Assembly (NCBI GenBank): GCA_036399175.1 | Contig: DASWNP010000011.1 | Coordinates: forward strand, 1-64,000 | Direction: 5' to 3' | DNA from: DASWNP01 sp036399175 | Lineage (GTDB): Bacteria > Acidobacteriota > Blastocatellia > Pyrinomonadales > Pyrinomonadaceae | DNA: 64,000 bases | Shown: piece after piece, positions 25,259 to 33,012 of the stretch | Layout: each line of letters begins with the position of its first letter | Numbering within the stretch: position 1 is the stretch's first letter | Program-made: the position numbers and the translations under genes | The notes under the pieces: generated by a model | Databases searched by the model: none | What the model was told of the DNA's origin: nothing | What the model saw: the letters and a program-made list of their open reading frames with translations, nothing else

Positions 25259-25770
25259 CTACTTGGCACTCCCTCGGGCAGCTCGTCCATGAGATGGAAG
25301 AACTCGCGTGAGCTTCTCCAGACGCGGACGAACTGACGGTTGGTTTACAAAAGCGGCGCGACTGCTTCCCATAGGACGACGGGCAAGGCCGTCTCTGCGG
25401 GTCGCACGCGTTCGCGCTCGCTCGACTCGAAGCTGTTTTAACACCGGCTCTGCCGGGCGAGAACTCTCCCGCCTCCGACGCGCCCGGCGCGGCCAGAGAT
25501 AACCGATGCGTCGTATGGGGCAAACACGCGACGCTTCGGCACGAATCTCAGCCGTCCAGCCTCAAAATTATCAAACATCCCGCCCGCCCCGCTTCGTCTC
25601 TCAAACCACTTCCGACAAATTTACGGGAGGGGAAAGTTCCAGCCTCTAAAAAGAGCTAATCCGGCCAAACTTCCGAAAAGCAAGGATGAAGGCGGAAGGA
25701 TGAAGGATGAAGAAGAAGACCATTCAAGTCGCTTGAAAGACTTTCCGCATTCCTCCTTCCTACTTGCTTT
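25259..25770. other. 512-base intergenic region upstream of prsT
   Basis: No coding frame is supported here. Its right end holds a heptad palindrome (25678-25771). The remainder is GC-rich leader-like sequence with an AT-rich patch at about 25563-25575 on the minus strand (TTTGATAATTTTG), which could belong to a prsT promoter; no convincing -35/-10 pair was found. Confidence 0.45.
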
Positions 25771-25771
25771 T
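25678..25771. repeat. Heptad-repeat palindrome, unit GGATGAA
   Basis: The left arm (25678-25719) has GGATGAA and GGCGGAA heptads; the right arm (25736-25771) is complementary but more degenerate. It adjoins the stop of the epsI gene. It shares its units with 9382-9480. Confidence 0.82.
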
Positions 25772-26421
25772 CATTCCGGCACGAAGGCGCGCAGGTTTGG
25801 TGCGACCTCGGCGGCGAGGTCGGTGGCGGAGGCGAGCGCCGCCTCCTCGGAGCTGCCGACGGGCACGACGACGCGCACCATCGCGCCGTCGGAACGGCGT
25901 CGGTGTACGCTGTCGAAAATCGTGTAGACCTTATCCCAGTATTCGCTCGCTACGGCTCGCCCGCGCCCCGCGTACCAGTAGACGAGCAGTTGCTTGTTGT
26001 CGCCGTTCTGGATGATGTAGCGGTTGGCCTCGAACTCTTCGCCTCCGCCTGCGGGAGTGATGCGGACGGTGGCCGGTTCGGTCAGAGTCCAGCCGGAGCC
26101 GGGCAGACAGTTGAGCGGGCTATGATAGGTTGAGCCGCTACGCTGCGTGGCGTAGTAGCCGACGTAGAAATTGGCCGTGCGCCCTTCGCGCGTCGTGTAG
26201 TCGCGCATGACGTAATCGTCGGCATGGAGGACGGCTTCGGTCGCCGCGTCGAAGCGCACGTCGGAGCCGCGCTGCCTCCACGAGCCGACCTCCGAGGGAA
26301 ACTCTCTGAGCGCGCGACGCTCGACGCGCGCTTCGCCCGCGCGCTCCCATGCATGGATGAGCGTTCCGCCCAGAAGGAGGAAGGCCACGAGCATCCAGAA
26401 ATGTCTCTGCTCTCTCTTCAT
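25771..26421 (-). CDS. epsI: Exosortase-associated protein EpsI
   Basis: Small envelope protein always found with certain exosortases and sometimes fused to them. An N-terminal membrane anchor (FWMLVAFLLLGGTLIHAW) is followed by the EpsI domain. Diagnostic pieces are ADDYVMRDYT, VGYYATQRSG, HSPLNCLPGSGW and LLVYWYAGRGR. The 216-residue length matches the family. Its biochemical role is unknown; the conserved His-Ser-Pro-x-x-Cys stretch suggests it handles a substrate or lipid intermediate, but that is speculation. It lies 12 bases after the exosortase gene and is certainly co-transcribed. Confidence 0.92.
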   Translation of the reverse strand: MKREQRHFWMLVAFLLLGGTLIHAWERAGEARVERRALREFPSEVGSWRQRGSDVRFDAATEAVLHADDYVMRDYTTREGRTANFYVGYYATQRSGSTYHSPLNCLPGSGWTLTEPATVRITPAGGGEEFEANRYIIQNGDNKQLLVYWYAGRGRAVASEYWDKVYTIFDSVHRRRSDGAMVRVVVPVGSSEEAALASATDLAAEVAPNLRAFVPE

Positions 26422-26433
26422 CGCTCGCTCTCG

Positions 26434-27555
26434 TCAGGAAACGTCCGTGCCGCTGATGGGCACGGCGGTCGAAGGCGTGTTGCCGATAGTGCGCGCCTCG
26501 GCGCTAGCGCTCGCCGTCGCAGCAGCCGGAGCGGCGCTTCCCTGCGTCTGCCTTTCAGCCGCGCTCTCAAACGTCGCAGGACTTTTCTCTCCGCCGCGAC
26601 GACCGCCTCGGCCTCCATCTTTTCCCGACACCGCGCGGTCGAGCAGCCAGCCGACGGCAAACAGTAGCAGAAAAGCGGCGACGTAGACCACCCAGCCGGA
26701 GAAGGAATGGAAGAAGCCGTCGGCCACTTCTGTCCCGTAGTAGCGTGCGAGAATGCCCGTGCCGCTCACGCGCGCGGCGTTGGTGACGATGGCGATGGGC
26801 ACGGCGGCGACGACGATAATCAAAGCCCGCCAGAGCCCCCAGCGCGCGGGAGACCAGCGCCCCCGGCTCGCCCCATCTGCATTGCCCGCGTCCATGTTCG
26901 TCTTATCGCCGCCGACGCCCGGCGTCGTGAAATACGCGAAGACGACGGCCAGCGTGACGAGCGTCATCAAGGAGCGGATGCCGCTACAGGCTTCGACCAC
27001 TTCGAGCTTCTTCGTGACGTGCGAGTTCAGAGGCATCAACTCGATGACATTGCCGTCGCGCAGCACGGGAATATCGAACTGCCGCATCGCCCACACCGCG
27101 CAGCGCGAGGCGAAGAGCTGCAAAGGAAACGCCACCTTGTTGAAGATGATGGCGGGAATCGGAATCGCCAGGGCAAGCAGAAGCAGCGGCACGAAGAGCA
27201 TCTTCAGCAGCCGGAAGCCCCTGAAATAGACCGCCACTCCGGCCAGCATCAGCAGAAGCGACGAACGCTGCACGAAAAGCTCCGCGCCCGCCGTCCCTGC
27301 CCAGAGCATGAAGAGCGCGCAGGCTATCATCAATGCGCCCCACACGACCGACGGGTGCGACTGCATCTGCGAGAGGCGCTCGCGCTCAGTCCAGATGATG
27401 TAGCCGATGATGAAGGGGATGAGCAGGCCGTGAGAGTAGTTCGGGTCGTCCCACCAGAAGCGCCCGAGCTTGAGGAGCACGCCCGCGTAGACGAAAGCAA
27501 TCGCGGCGGCGACGAGCAGAGGCTTCCAGAGATTTCGGGGAACAGTTTGAAGCAT
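26434..27555 (-). CDS. Exosortase (PEP-CTERM transpeptidase family)
   Basis: Polytopic membrane cysteine protease/transpeptidase that cleaves PEP-CTERM tails and transfers the protein to a cell-surface acceptor. It has about eight membrane segments. The catalytic triad candidates are Cys in VEACSGIRSLMTLVTLA (about 190), Arg in VTNAARVSGT (about 259) and His in FFHSFSGWVVYV (about 285). The usual GTGILARYYG spacing is present. After the last helix (AAFLLLFAVGWLLDRAV) there is an unusual tail of about 65 residues rich in Gly, Ala, Thr and Ser that most exosortases lack. A dyad CTTGAC/GTCAAG lies at 27560-27572, just upstream of the start. The likely substrate is the PEP-CTERM protein at 32240. 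Confidence 0.93.
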   Translation of the reverse strand: MLQTVPRNLWKPLLVAAAIAFVYAGVLLKLGRFWWDDPNYSHGLLIPFIIGYIIWTERERLSQMQSHPSVVWGALMIACALFMLWAGTAGAELFVQRSSLLLMLAGVAVYFRGFRLLKMLFVPLLLLALAIPIPAIIFNKVAFPLQLFASRCAVWAMRQFDIPVLRDGNVIELMPLNSHVTKKLEVVEACSGIRSLMTLVTLAVVFAYFTTPGVGGDKTNMDAGNADGASRGRWSPARWGLWRALIIVVAAVPIAIVTNAARVSGTGILARYYGTEVADGFFHSFSGWVVYVAAFLLLFAVGWLLDRAVSGKDGGRGGRRGGEKSPATFESAAERQTQGSAAPAAATASASAEARTIGNTPSTAVPISGTDVS

Positions 27556-27864
27556 GTGGCTTGACCGTCAAGTCTTACGGGCGACGTTCGTGGGAAGGCG
27601 GCGGCACTTGTCCTGTAAAGTTTCGGAAACGCGCGCCCCTTTTGCTCTCTCTAACCGTTCGAGCAGTCAGGCGGGGCTCGCGCCGTTTTTTAGATTAACG
27701 CAAAGCCCCTCCGGCGAGCAACATTAAAAGCCCCCGAAGCTCTTCAGGCAGCAGTCGCGCTTCTCTGACATGAGCCGCGCCTATCCGACTCGCGCGAGCA
27801 TTCGACGGCTCTTGCGCCCTGCTCTCGCCCTCCCGTGTCCGGAGCGCACGTTGACGGTTCCGTC
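27556..27864. other. 309-base intergenic region upstream of the exosortase gene
   Basis: No gene is seen. It holds the 13-base dyad CTTGACCGTCAAG at 27560-27572 and a short GC hairpin followed by TTTTTT on the plus strand near 27676-27698. At its right edge, a 13-base sequence at the end of the beta-helix gene (AGCGCAC..TTGACG) is duplicated with 1-base change just beyond the stop codon. Confidence 0.45.
27560..27572. promoter_or_regulatory. Short dyad upstream of the exosortase start codon
   Basis: CTTGAC and GTCAAG flank one central base, and the dyad ends 4 bases before the start codon region at 27555. It could be an operator or a small translational hairpin. There is no other evidence. 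Confidence 0.3.
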
Positions 27865-30800
27865 TCAGCGCACATTGACGTTGACGGTGTTGCCGCGCCG
27901 TCCGCCGACGGTGACGACAAGCTCGACGCTGCCCGCGCCGCGAAGCTCCGGCACGATGCGGACGGTCAACTGGTCGAGCCCCGGCAGAGTCTCCTGCGCT
28001 CCCGCGTACTCGACCGGCAGCATGAACGTGCGCCCGTCTCTCATGCGCGCCTCGACCGTGACGGACTCGGCCACGTTCGCCAGTCGCGCGCCGTTCGGAA
28101 GCAGCACGTCGTTACTGGTGTCGCTGTTGGCGGCTGAACGGACGCCTGTAGCGAAGAGCATGAGGCGCGTCTGGCGTTGGGCGGTGAGAAGACTTTCGGT
28201 CGTCGCGTCTGTCATTCCGGCGAGGTAAGTGGCGGCGTTGAGGACGATGGCCTCGCCCGTGCCGCCGCCGCTCAGGGTGAAGATGCCGGGCGCGACCGGC
28301 GCAATGTTAATCGTGCCGCGCGAGACGTAGCCCTGCTCGGAGGTGACGATGATTTCGGTCTCTCCGGCGGGGAGTCCGGCGGGGACGTTGAAGGCGATGC
28401 GCGAAGGCGAGACCGAGACGAGCATCGCCGCCCGACCGCCGACGCTGACGCTTGCGCCCGCCAGCTCGAAGGGCAGCGAACCATCCGCGATGCGCTTCGC
28501 ATAAACCTCCTGCGATGCCAGAGGACTCTGCGAGGCGTCGCCGGAAATCGTGCCGAGGCTGGAAGGTGAAAGAACGGGCGTGAGCGTCGCGCTTGAGCGC
28601 GTGTCGGCCGCGCCGATGACGGGCGTCTCGGCCACGAACGCGGGCGCAAACATGCCTGACGACTGGCTCATCAGCGCGTTGGCCTGACTGAGACGCACCG
28701 CCGCGATGTGCAGACGACTCTGCACGGCGGCGGGCGACGATTGCGTGGCGGCTAAGGCCGCAGCAGCTCGCGCGAAGTAGAGGGCGGCCAGAAGGTTTCG
28801 CTCTATCTGGTCGGCAGAGGCATACTTCGCCGCTTCGAGCATGAAGGCGGCGTGCGCCTGTTCTATCTGCACGACGAGCGCGCCCGCGTGAGTGCTGGTT
28901 GCGCCGGGCGTGGAGGCGAGCGTCGTGGCGGTGGCGAGCGCGCCGGAGACGAGCGAGGCGGCAGAGCCGGTCGGCATGGACGACGGCGCAGGCGGAAGTG
29001 CTAAGCCGTTGACGGTGACGTGGTCGAAGGTGACGGCGCAGAGGTGCGAGTTGTCGTGGCTCGTCACGGCGAGACCGATGTAGACGTTTCTCGCCATGCC
29101 GACCGAGTCTGTCCCGACGAGCTGCCAGTTCACGCCGTCGGCGGAGAGGTATCCGCTGAAGCTGTCGCCGCGACGCACGAGCTTCACCCAGTAGGGCGCG
29201 CGAAATGCGCCGCCCCAGGTGTAGGCCGTGTCGTCTTCGACGATGCGCCGGCGCAGGAACTCCGTGCCCGAAGCGTCCGTCACGTTCATCATCGCGTGGC
29301 GCGAGCTTGAAGTGAGATTCTCTCTCACCATCACGCCCGCCTTGGCCGAAGAGTTGACCTTCTGCATCGAAGCGACGCGCGCCACTATCTCGCCGTCGCC
29401 GTCGAGCGTGCGATAGACGAAATGAAAGCCGTCGTGGCGCGTGGAGATGTCCATGCCCGAGCCGTTGACGGTCATTACGCCGCCCTCGAATCTGCCCGAG
29501 CCTGCGAGCGCCGTGTTGCCGATGTCGCGCTCGTCCCAGTAGAGGGGCAGGTTGGGATTGGTCGGGGGCGTAGGCTGCGGCGTCGGTGTCGGCGTGGCTT
29601 TGGGAGTCGGAGCGGGCGTGGGCGAGGGAGGCGGGGGAGTGGTGCTCGCCATCGTCGCTTCGAGCGTGTCGATGTCGCAGCCGAGGTCGCGCCCGTCGGT
29701 GCCCCGGCCTCTGTAGGGGCTGTCGGCTCTCAGACGATAGTTGCCGCCGCCGTAGTCGGCGAAGATTTCCTGCGCGCCGCTCGTGGAGAAGAAATTGCCG
29801 AGAGGATAACGACCCGAAACGGTCGTATCGACCGAGCCGCCGAAGAGCAGGTTGCCTTCGTAGACCCAATCCGCGCCCCAGGAGTTAAACGCCCAGACGC
29901 CTTCGGTCGTGATGTTCTCCAAGCCCCATCCCATCATGCCGCGCATGAAGAGATTATTGCGCACGGAGAGCCCACGATGGTCGTTGTAGTTGTCGTCTCC
30001 GAGGCGCGTCACCTTGTTGCTGGCATCGACGACCGTGTTGTGCTCGATGGTCACGTCGTCGGCGTCGATGGTCGTCCCGACGAAGCATCCTTCCATCGTC
30101 ACGGGCGCATACTTTTCGCGGTTGAGGTCGTAGGCGAGATTGTTGACGATTTGGACGCGTCGAGTGCCCTGGCTGATGTTCTCTTTTCCAAGCTGAATAG
30201 CCGTGCCCACGCGCCGGATGATGTTATGACGCACGACCACGTCCTGACAGGCTGACCACGGAGCGCGCCCGTACTGCGTCGTTCCCTTCAGCAACAGCGC
30301 GACGCCGGTCTGCTCGTCCTTCCAACTGTTCTCAAACAAATTCCCTTCTATCAATACCCTCTGCCCGTTCTTTATCTCCAACAGATTCTTCACTACCCAC
30401 TGCCGCCCGTCATAACTCTCGTGCCCTTCCCTCCACCTCCACGGCTTCATTACGTGGTTTCTTCTGATGACTATGTCCGACGGTATCAATCCTTCTATCC
30501 GAGGGTCGTCTCCCCCGAACATCACATTCTCTCCGGCTGCTTCCAGATAGTTGTTCTCGACGAGATAAGGGCCAGGCCCCCACGCTCCCCACACCGCTTG
30601 AGAGTCCTGCCAGGGATGATGAATCTCTGAAACATAGGAGTTAATCAGAGCCATCTCTCGACCGTTGAAGCAGACGCCTCTGGTTTGCTGGCTGTCGGAG
30701 AAGCCGTGAACATAGACTCTATCGAGGATAATGTGATGAGGCATCTGTTCGACTGATGATTCATTGCCTTCGCCGAGCCAGATAAGATTGCGGACATCGG

Positions 30801-31317
30801 CGGAAGAATCGATGGGTGCGAATTCTATCCCGATGAACCGATAGTGATGTGCGCCCTGTGCGGCGGTGAGCGACTTGAGCCCGTCGCCCGGAGAGAGGAG
30901 CTTCGGCATCAAAGCGGCGTGCTCCGGCCTCACTCTCGCGCCCTCCGGCGGAAGGCTCGCCCAGTTGGAAGACCTCACGACTATCCAGCCCGACCCGCCC
31001 TTGTTCGGCAGTGAGAACATCCCGACGTAAGACGCGCCCGCCTGTAGCTCTATGATGTCGCCGTACTGAGCTTCGTTGAGAGCCGCCTGAAAGTCGCCGC
31101 CCGCAGGCACGCTGATGACCCGACCCGTCATGCTCGGCATCGACGTGTCGATGTAGGCGCGCGGCATCTCCGGCAGAGCGGCCTCGGCGCGGGTTGCGCG
31201 TTGCTCTGCGAAGAGGACGAGGAGGAAAACGAGGAGGAGGAAGGAGAAGTGAAAAACTTTTGAAAGTGGAGAGCGAGAAAAACGCTGCGAAGAACTCCAC
31301 AGACGCGTGGCGATCAT
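27865..31317 (-). CDS. Large secreted beta-helix protein with C-terminal TIGR03437 domain
   Basis: Secreted protein of 1150 residues. Domains in order: signal peptide (FHFSFLLLVFLLVLFA); right-handed parallel beta-helix (about 50-540), with DFQAALNEAQYGDIIELQAG, HHIILDRVYVHGF and VVVRHNIIRRVGTAIQLG; Pro/Thr linker (about 560-590); a laminin-G/DUF1349-like domain (about 600-790) with GFHFVYRTLDGDGEIVARV; a helical stretch; and a Solibacter-type TIGR03437 domain (ASVSVGGRAAMLVSVSPSRI, then APGIFTLSGGGTGEAIVLN). The N-terminal part is paralogous to 33013-34791, and one 634-base tract is nearly identical. A polysaccharide lyase or glycan-binding role is plausible but unproven. Tandem GEMM aptamers precede the start at 31317; the ribosome site GAGG is 7 bases ahead. 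Confidence 0.88.
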   Translation of the reverse strand: MIATRLWSSSQRFSRSPLSKVFHFSFLLLVFLLVLFAEQRATRAEAALPEMPRAYIDTSMPSMTGRVISVPAGGDFQAALNEAQYGDIIELQAGASYVGMFSLPNKGGSGWIVVRSSNWASLPPEGARVRPEHAALMPKLLSPGDGLKSLTAAQGAHHYRFIGIEFAPIDSSADVRNLIWLGEGNESSVEQMPHHIILDRVYVHGFSDSQQTRGVCFNGREMALINSYVSEIHHPWQDSQAVWGAWGPGPYLVENNYLEAAGENVMFGGDDPRIEGLIPSDIVIRRNHVMKPWRWREGHESYDGRQWVVKNLLEIKNGQRVLIEGNLFENSWKDEQTGVALLLKGTTQYGRAPWSACQDVVVRHNIIRRVGTAIQLGKENISQGTRRVQIVNNLAYDLNREKYAPVTMEGCFVGTTIDADDVTIEHNTVVDASNKVTRLGDDNYNDHRGLSVRNNLFMRGMMGWGLENITTEGVWAFNSWGADWVYEGNLLFGGSVDTTVSGRYPLGNFFSTSGAQEIFADYGGGNYRLRADSPYRGRGTDGRDLGCDIDTLEATMASTTPPPPSPTPAPTPKATPTPTPQPTPPTNPNLPLYWDERDIGNTALAGSGRFEGGVMTVNGSGMDISTRHDGFHFVYRTLDGDGEIVARVASMQKVNSSAKAGVMVRENLTSSSRHAMMNVTDASGTEFLRRRIVEDDTAYTWGGAFRAPYWVKLVRRGDSFSGYLSADGVNWQLVGTDSVGMARNVYIGLAVTSHDNSHLCAVTFDHVTVNGLALPPAPSSMPTGSAASLVSGALATATTLASTPGATSTHAGALVVQIEQAHAAFMLEAAKYASADQIERNLLAALYFARAAAALAATQSSPAAVQSRLHIAAVRLSQANALMSQSSGMFAPAFVAETPVIGAADTRSSATLTPVLSPSSLGTISGDASQSPLASQEVYAKRIADGSLPFELAGASVSVGGRAAMLVSVSPSRIAFNVPAGLPAGETEIIVTSEQGYVSRGTINIAPVAPGIFTLSGGGTGEAIVLNAATYLAGMTDATTESLLTAQRQTRLMLFATGVRSAANSDTSNDVLLPNGARLANVAESVTVEARMRDGRTFMLPVEYAGAQETLPGLDQLTVRIVPELRGAGSVELVVTVGGRRGNTVNVNVR
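30220..30853. repeat. Near-identical tract shared with 33751-34384
   Basis: This 634-base part of the large beta-helix gene aligns without gaps (offset 3531 bases) to the second beta-helix gene. Identity is high even at third codon positions, whereas both flanks diverge quickly. The tract has its own codon flavour, with more AT than the rest of the gene. Confidence 0.8.
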
Positions 31318-31326
31318 GTACGAACC

Positions 31327-31423
31327 TCACTTCGGCAACCGGACGATCTCAAAGCAACTGCGGTCTTGAGACTCCTGGCTTTGCGGACCCGCATCGCTGC
31401 GGGGGTGCCTTTTAATCGGTGAT
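31327..31423 (-). promoter_or_regulatory. Cyclic-di-GMP-I (GEMM) riboswitch, proximal copy
   Basis: On the minus strand the aptamer core reads AAAAGGCA, a GC-rich hairpin (CCCCGCA/TGCGGG), CCGCAAAGCC, a second hairpin (GAGTCTC/GAGATC), then GGTTGCCGAAG. These match the GEMM-I order (GGGCAAACC, hairpin with GCAAAGCC, hairpin, GGTTGCCGA). Closing stem P1 pairs TCAC (5' side) with GTGA (3' side). The 3' edge lies 9 bases from the start codon at 31317, and its GTGA overlaps the GAGG ribosome site. Translational control is therefore likely. The GGCA...CCC element is less canonical than in the distal copy. Confidence 0.75.
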
Positions 31424-31798
31424 GTTTTAAACGCTCATCGGCGAGCGTTCGGGAAGCGGGGCGTGATGGACGGCGAGAGGATTACGCCGAGCTTTCGAGT
31501 GAGGTCGGGCACGCAATGAGACGTACCTTCGCCCCGGTCTGCTCGTCGAGACTTCAGACAATGGCGCTGAAAGCTTGTGTGTTGGAATGTAAGCTGAAGG
31601 ATTGGAAGGAAGCTTTGAACCTGCGCGTGCCAGGGCTGGCGCGTGCGTCAGTGGTTCGAGCAGTAACTCCCTGAGCCTGCGGGTGCGAAGCTCTCGAACG
31701 CTGTCGGCTCTCGGTTGGATGAGGAGCCATCCGAGACCGTTTCAACTGTTGTGCGTTCTCAAAAACTTCGCTGGCTTTTGGAATTAAGGCTTTCTTCT
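31424..31798 (-). other. Long leader between the two riboswitch aptamers
   Basis: About 375 bases of untranslated leader. Several hairpins are visible on the minus strand, for example GTTCGAG/CTCGAAC around 31654-31699 and CTCGG..TGG/CCA..CCGAG around 31712-31737. No coding frame with a ribosome site was found. It could hold a terminator controlled by the distal aptamer. Confidence 0.45.
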
Positions 31799-31899
31799 AT
31801 CACCTTCGGCAACCAGACAATCTCTCTCGAATGTAGCTTCCAAAGAGACTCACGGCTTTGCGCCCCTGCCTCGCGGCAGGTTTGCCCTTATCGGGTGTA
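31799..31899 (-). promoter_or_regulatory. Cyclic-di-GMP-I (GEMM) riboswitch, distal copy
   Basis: Clear GEMM-I match on the minus strand: AAGGGCAAACC, hairpin CTGCC/GGCAG, GGCGCAAAGCC, hairpin GAGTCTC...GAGAGATT, then GGTTGCCGAAGG. P1 is formed by ACACC and GGTGAT-type ends. It begins about 55 bases downstream of the predicted transcription start. Such aptamers bind cyclic di-GMP, or in a subclass 3',3'-cGAMP. Confidence 0.87.
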
Positions 31900-31961
31900 A
31901 TCATCGCCCTGCTAAAGAACATGTCCGAGTGCTCATTCAAGAGCGACACGAGACATTTACA

Positions 31962-31990
31962 TTTCTACAGAATTCCCGATTGTTAGTCAA
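31962..31990 (-). promoter_or_regulatory. Sigma-70 promoter for the riboswitch leader
   Basis: On the minus strand TTGACT (31985-31990) and TAGAAA (31962-31967) are separated by exactly 17 bases. Transcription would start near 31955 and run through both aptamers into the gene at 31317. It diverges from the PEP-CTERM gene promoter. Confidence 0.65.
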
Positions 31991-32117
31991 TAACTATTTC
32001 CCGCGCGCGACAAAGGCTGGATTCGACAGGATTTGCGCCTCTCCTGAAGCGTCGCGCGGCACGCGCGGCGCATATCTCGAATTAACTGAAAGCTTCTTTC
32101 GATTGAAACTTTTATTC

Positions 32118-32146
32118 TTGACTGGCATTGGCCGCTAGGCCAAGAT
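32118..32146 (+). promoter_or_regulatory. Likely promoter of the PEP-CTERM gene
   Basis: TTGACT (32118-32123) and CAAGAT (32141-32146) are 17 bases apart; the -10 match is weak. A small hairpin TGTCTC/GAGACA (32159-32178) lies in the leader. The start codon is at 32240 with no strong ribosome site. Confidence 0.45.
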
Positions 32147-32239
32147 GCCTGTAGCAGTTGTCTCCCTGGCCTGAGACACTGAAGATGTAAACGCGCCCTT
32201 CGCTTCGATTTCCGTTCTCGTTATAAGAATCGTCAGATT

Positions 32240-32929
32240 ATGCTAAAGCCTCTTTCACAGACAGCCTTGCCCGCTCGCCTGTTGTCAGCCACGTTCTTCC
32301 TTATCATCCTCGTCTTCTCCTTCGCCGAGGCGCGCGCCGACAGCCTCGTCGTCCTCGACGGCTCTTTCAAAATCACCAGCACCATGCTCAATCCTGTCTT
32401 CGATTTTTCCGGCCAGGGAGTGAGCGTGAGTAATGCCGCGAGCCCCGGCAGTACGGGAGTAGTCGATGCGCGCTGCGCCGCGTGTCCGGCGGGCTCCGCC
32501 GTCAGTCTCTTCAGCCGCCACGCGGGCACGCTCGGCGCAGGCCCGGCCACGATTGGCGGCGTCTCTTACAACCAGCTTTTCTACGCGGGCATCCTTGAGT
32601 TTCGCGGCACAGTCGTCGTCCCCGACTCCAACGCGCCGACGCTCACCCTCGTCGCGCCCTTCACCTTCACAGGCATGCTACAGGCTTGCTCGACCAACCC
32701 CTTCCTCAACGGCTGCGACGGCGGCGCGCAGGTCTTAAGCACCACGCTCAGCGGGCAGGGCTGGGCTGTCCTTGAGCTTGTCTCGACGCAGGGCGCAGGT
32801 CTCTACGACTTCAGAAGCATCACCTACAACTTCGGCTCCCAACCCGTCCCCGAACCCGCCACACTCCTCCTGCTCGGCACAGGTCTGGCCGGAGTCGCCG
32901 CGCGCTATCGCAGGCGACTAAAGAAATGA
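32240..32929 (+). CDS. PEP-CTERM sorting domain protein
   Basis: Secreted protein of 229 residues, a predicted substrate of the exosortase at 26434-27555. The signal peptide (LLSATFFLIILVFSFAEARA) is followed by an unassigned beta-rich domain that contains cysteine pairs (RCAACPAG; ACSTNPFLNGC). The C-terminus is a complete PEP-CTERM tail: VPEPATLLLLGTGLAGVAAR followed by the basic end YRRRLKK. The motif, hydrophobic helix and arginine cluster are all present. The central domain is not recognised. It is the only PEP-CTERM protein in the window and is transcribed away from the beta-helix/exosortase cluster. Confidence 0.92.
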   Translation: MLKPLSQTALPARLLSATFFLIILVFSFAEARADSLVVLDGSFKITSTMLNPVFDFSGQGVSVSNAASPGSTGVVDARCAACPAGSAVSLFSRHAGTLGAGPATIGGVSYNQLFYAGILEFRGTVVVPDSNAPTLTLVAPFTFTGMLQACSTNPFLNGCDGGAQVLSTTLSGQGWAVLELVSTQGAGLYDFRSITYNFGSQPVPEPATLLLLGTGLAGVAARYRRRLKK

Positions 32930-33012
32930 TGAATTAGGAATGCGGAATGATGAATGAAAGGCAAGTTCTCTTTCATTCATCATTCCGCATTCCTAATTCA
33001 TCGTTTGCCTTT
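32925..33012. repeat. Heptad-repeat palindrome between convergent genes, unit ATGATGA
   Basis: The left arm (32925-32962) reads ATGATGA, ATTAGGA, ATGCGGA, ATGATGA, ATGAAAG; the right arm (32968-33012) is its counterpart. The TGA stop of the PEP-CTERM gene and a second in-frame TGA are formed by the first heptad. The right end touches the stop of the second beta-helix gene. Confidence 0.88.

Noticed and set aside
23939..25336. Plus-strand open frame of 465 codons
   Set aside because: Antisense to the prsT TPR gene; the repeat structure of the real gene produces a mirrored frame.
32118..32146. Possible sigma-54 promoter (TGGCATTGG) before the PEP-CTERM gene
   Set aside because: The GG and GC elements are not 12 bases apart as a -24/-12 promoter needs. 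A sigma-70-type pair at the same place fits better.
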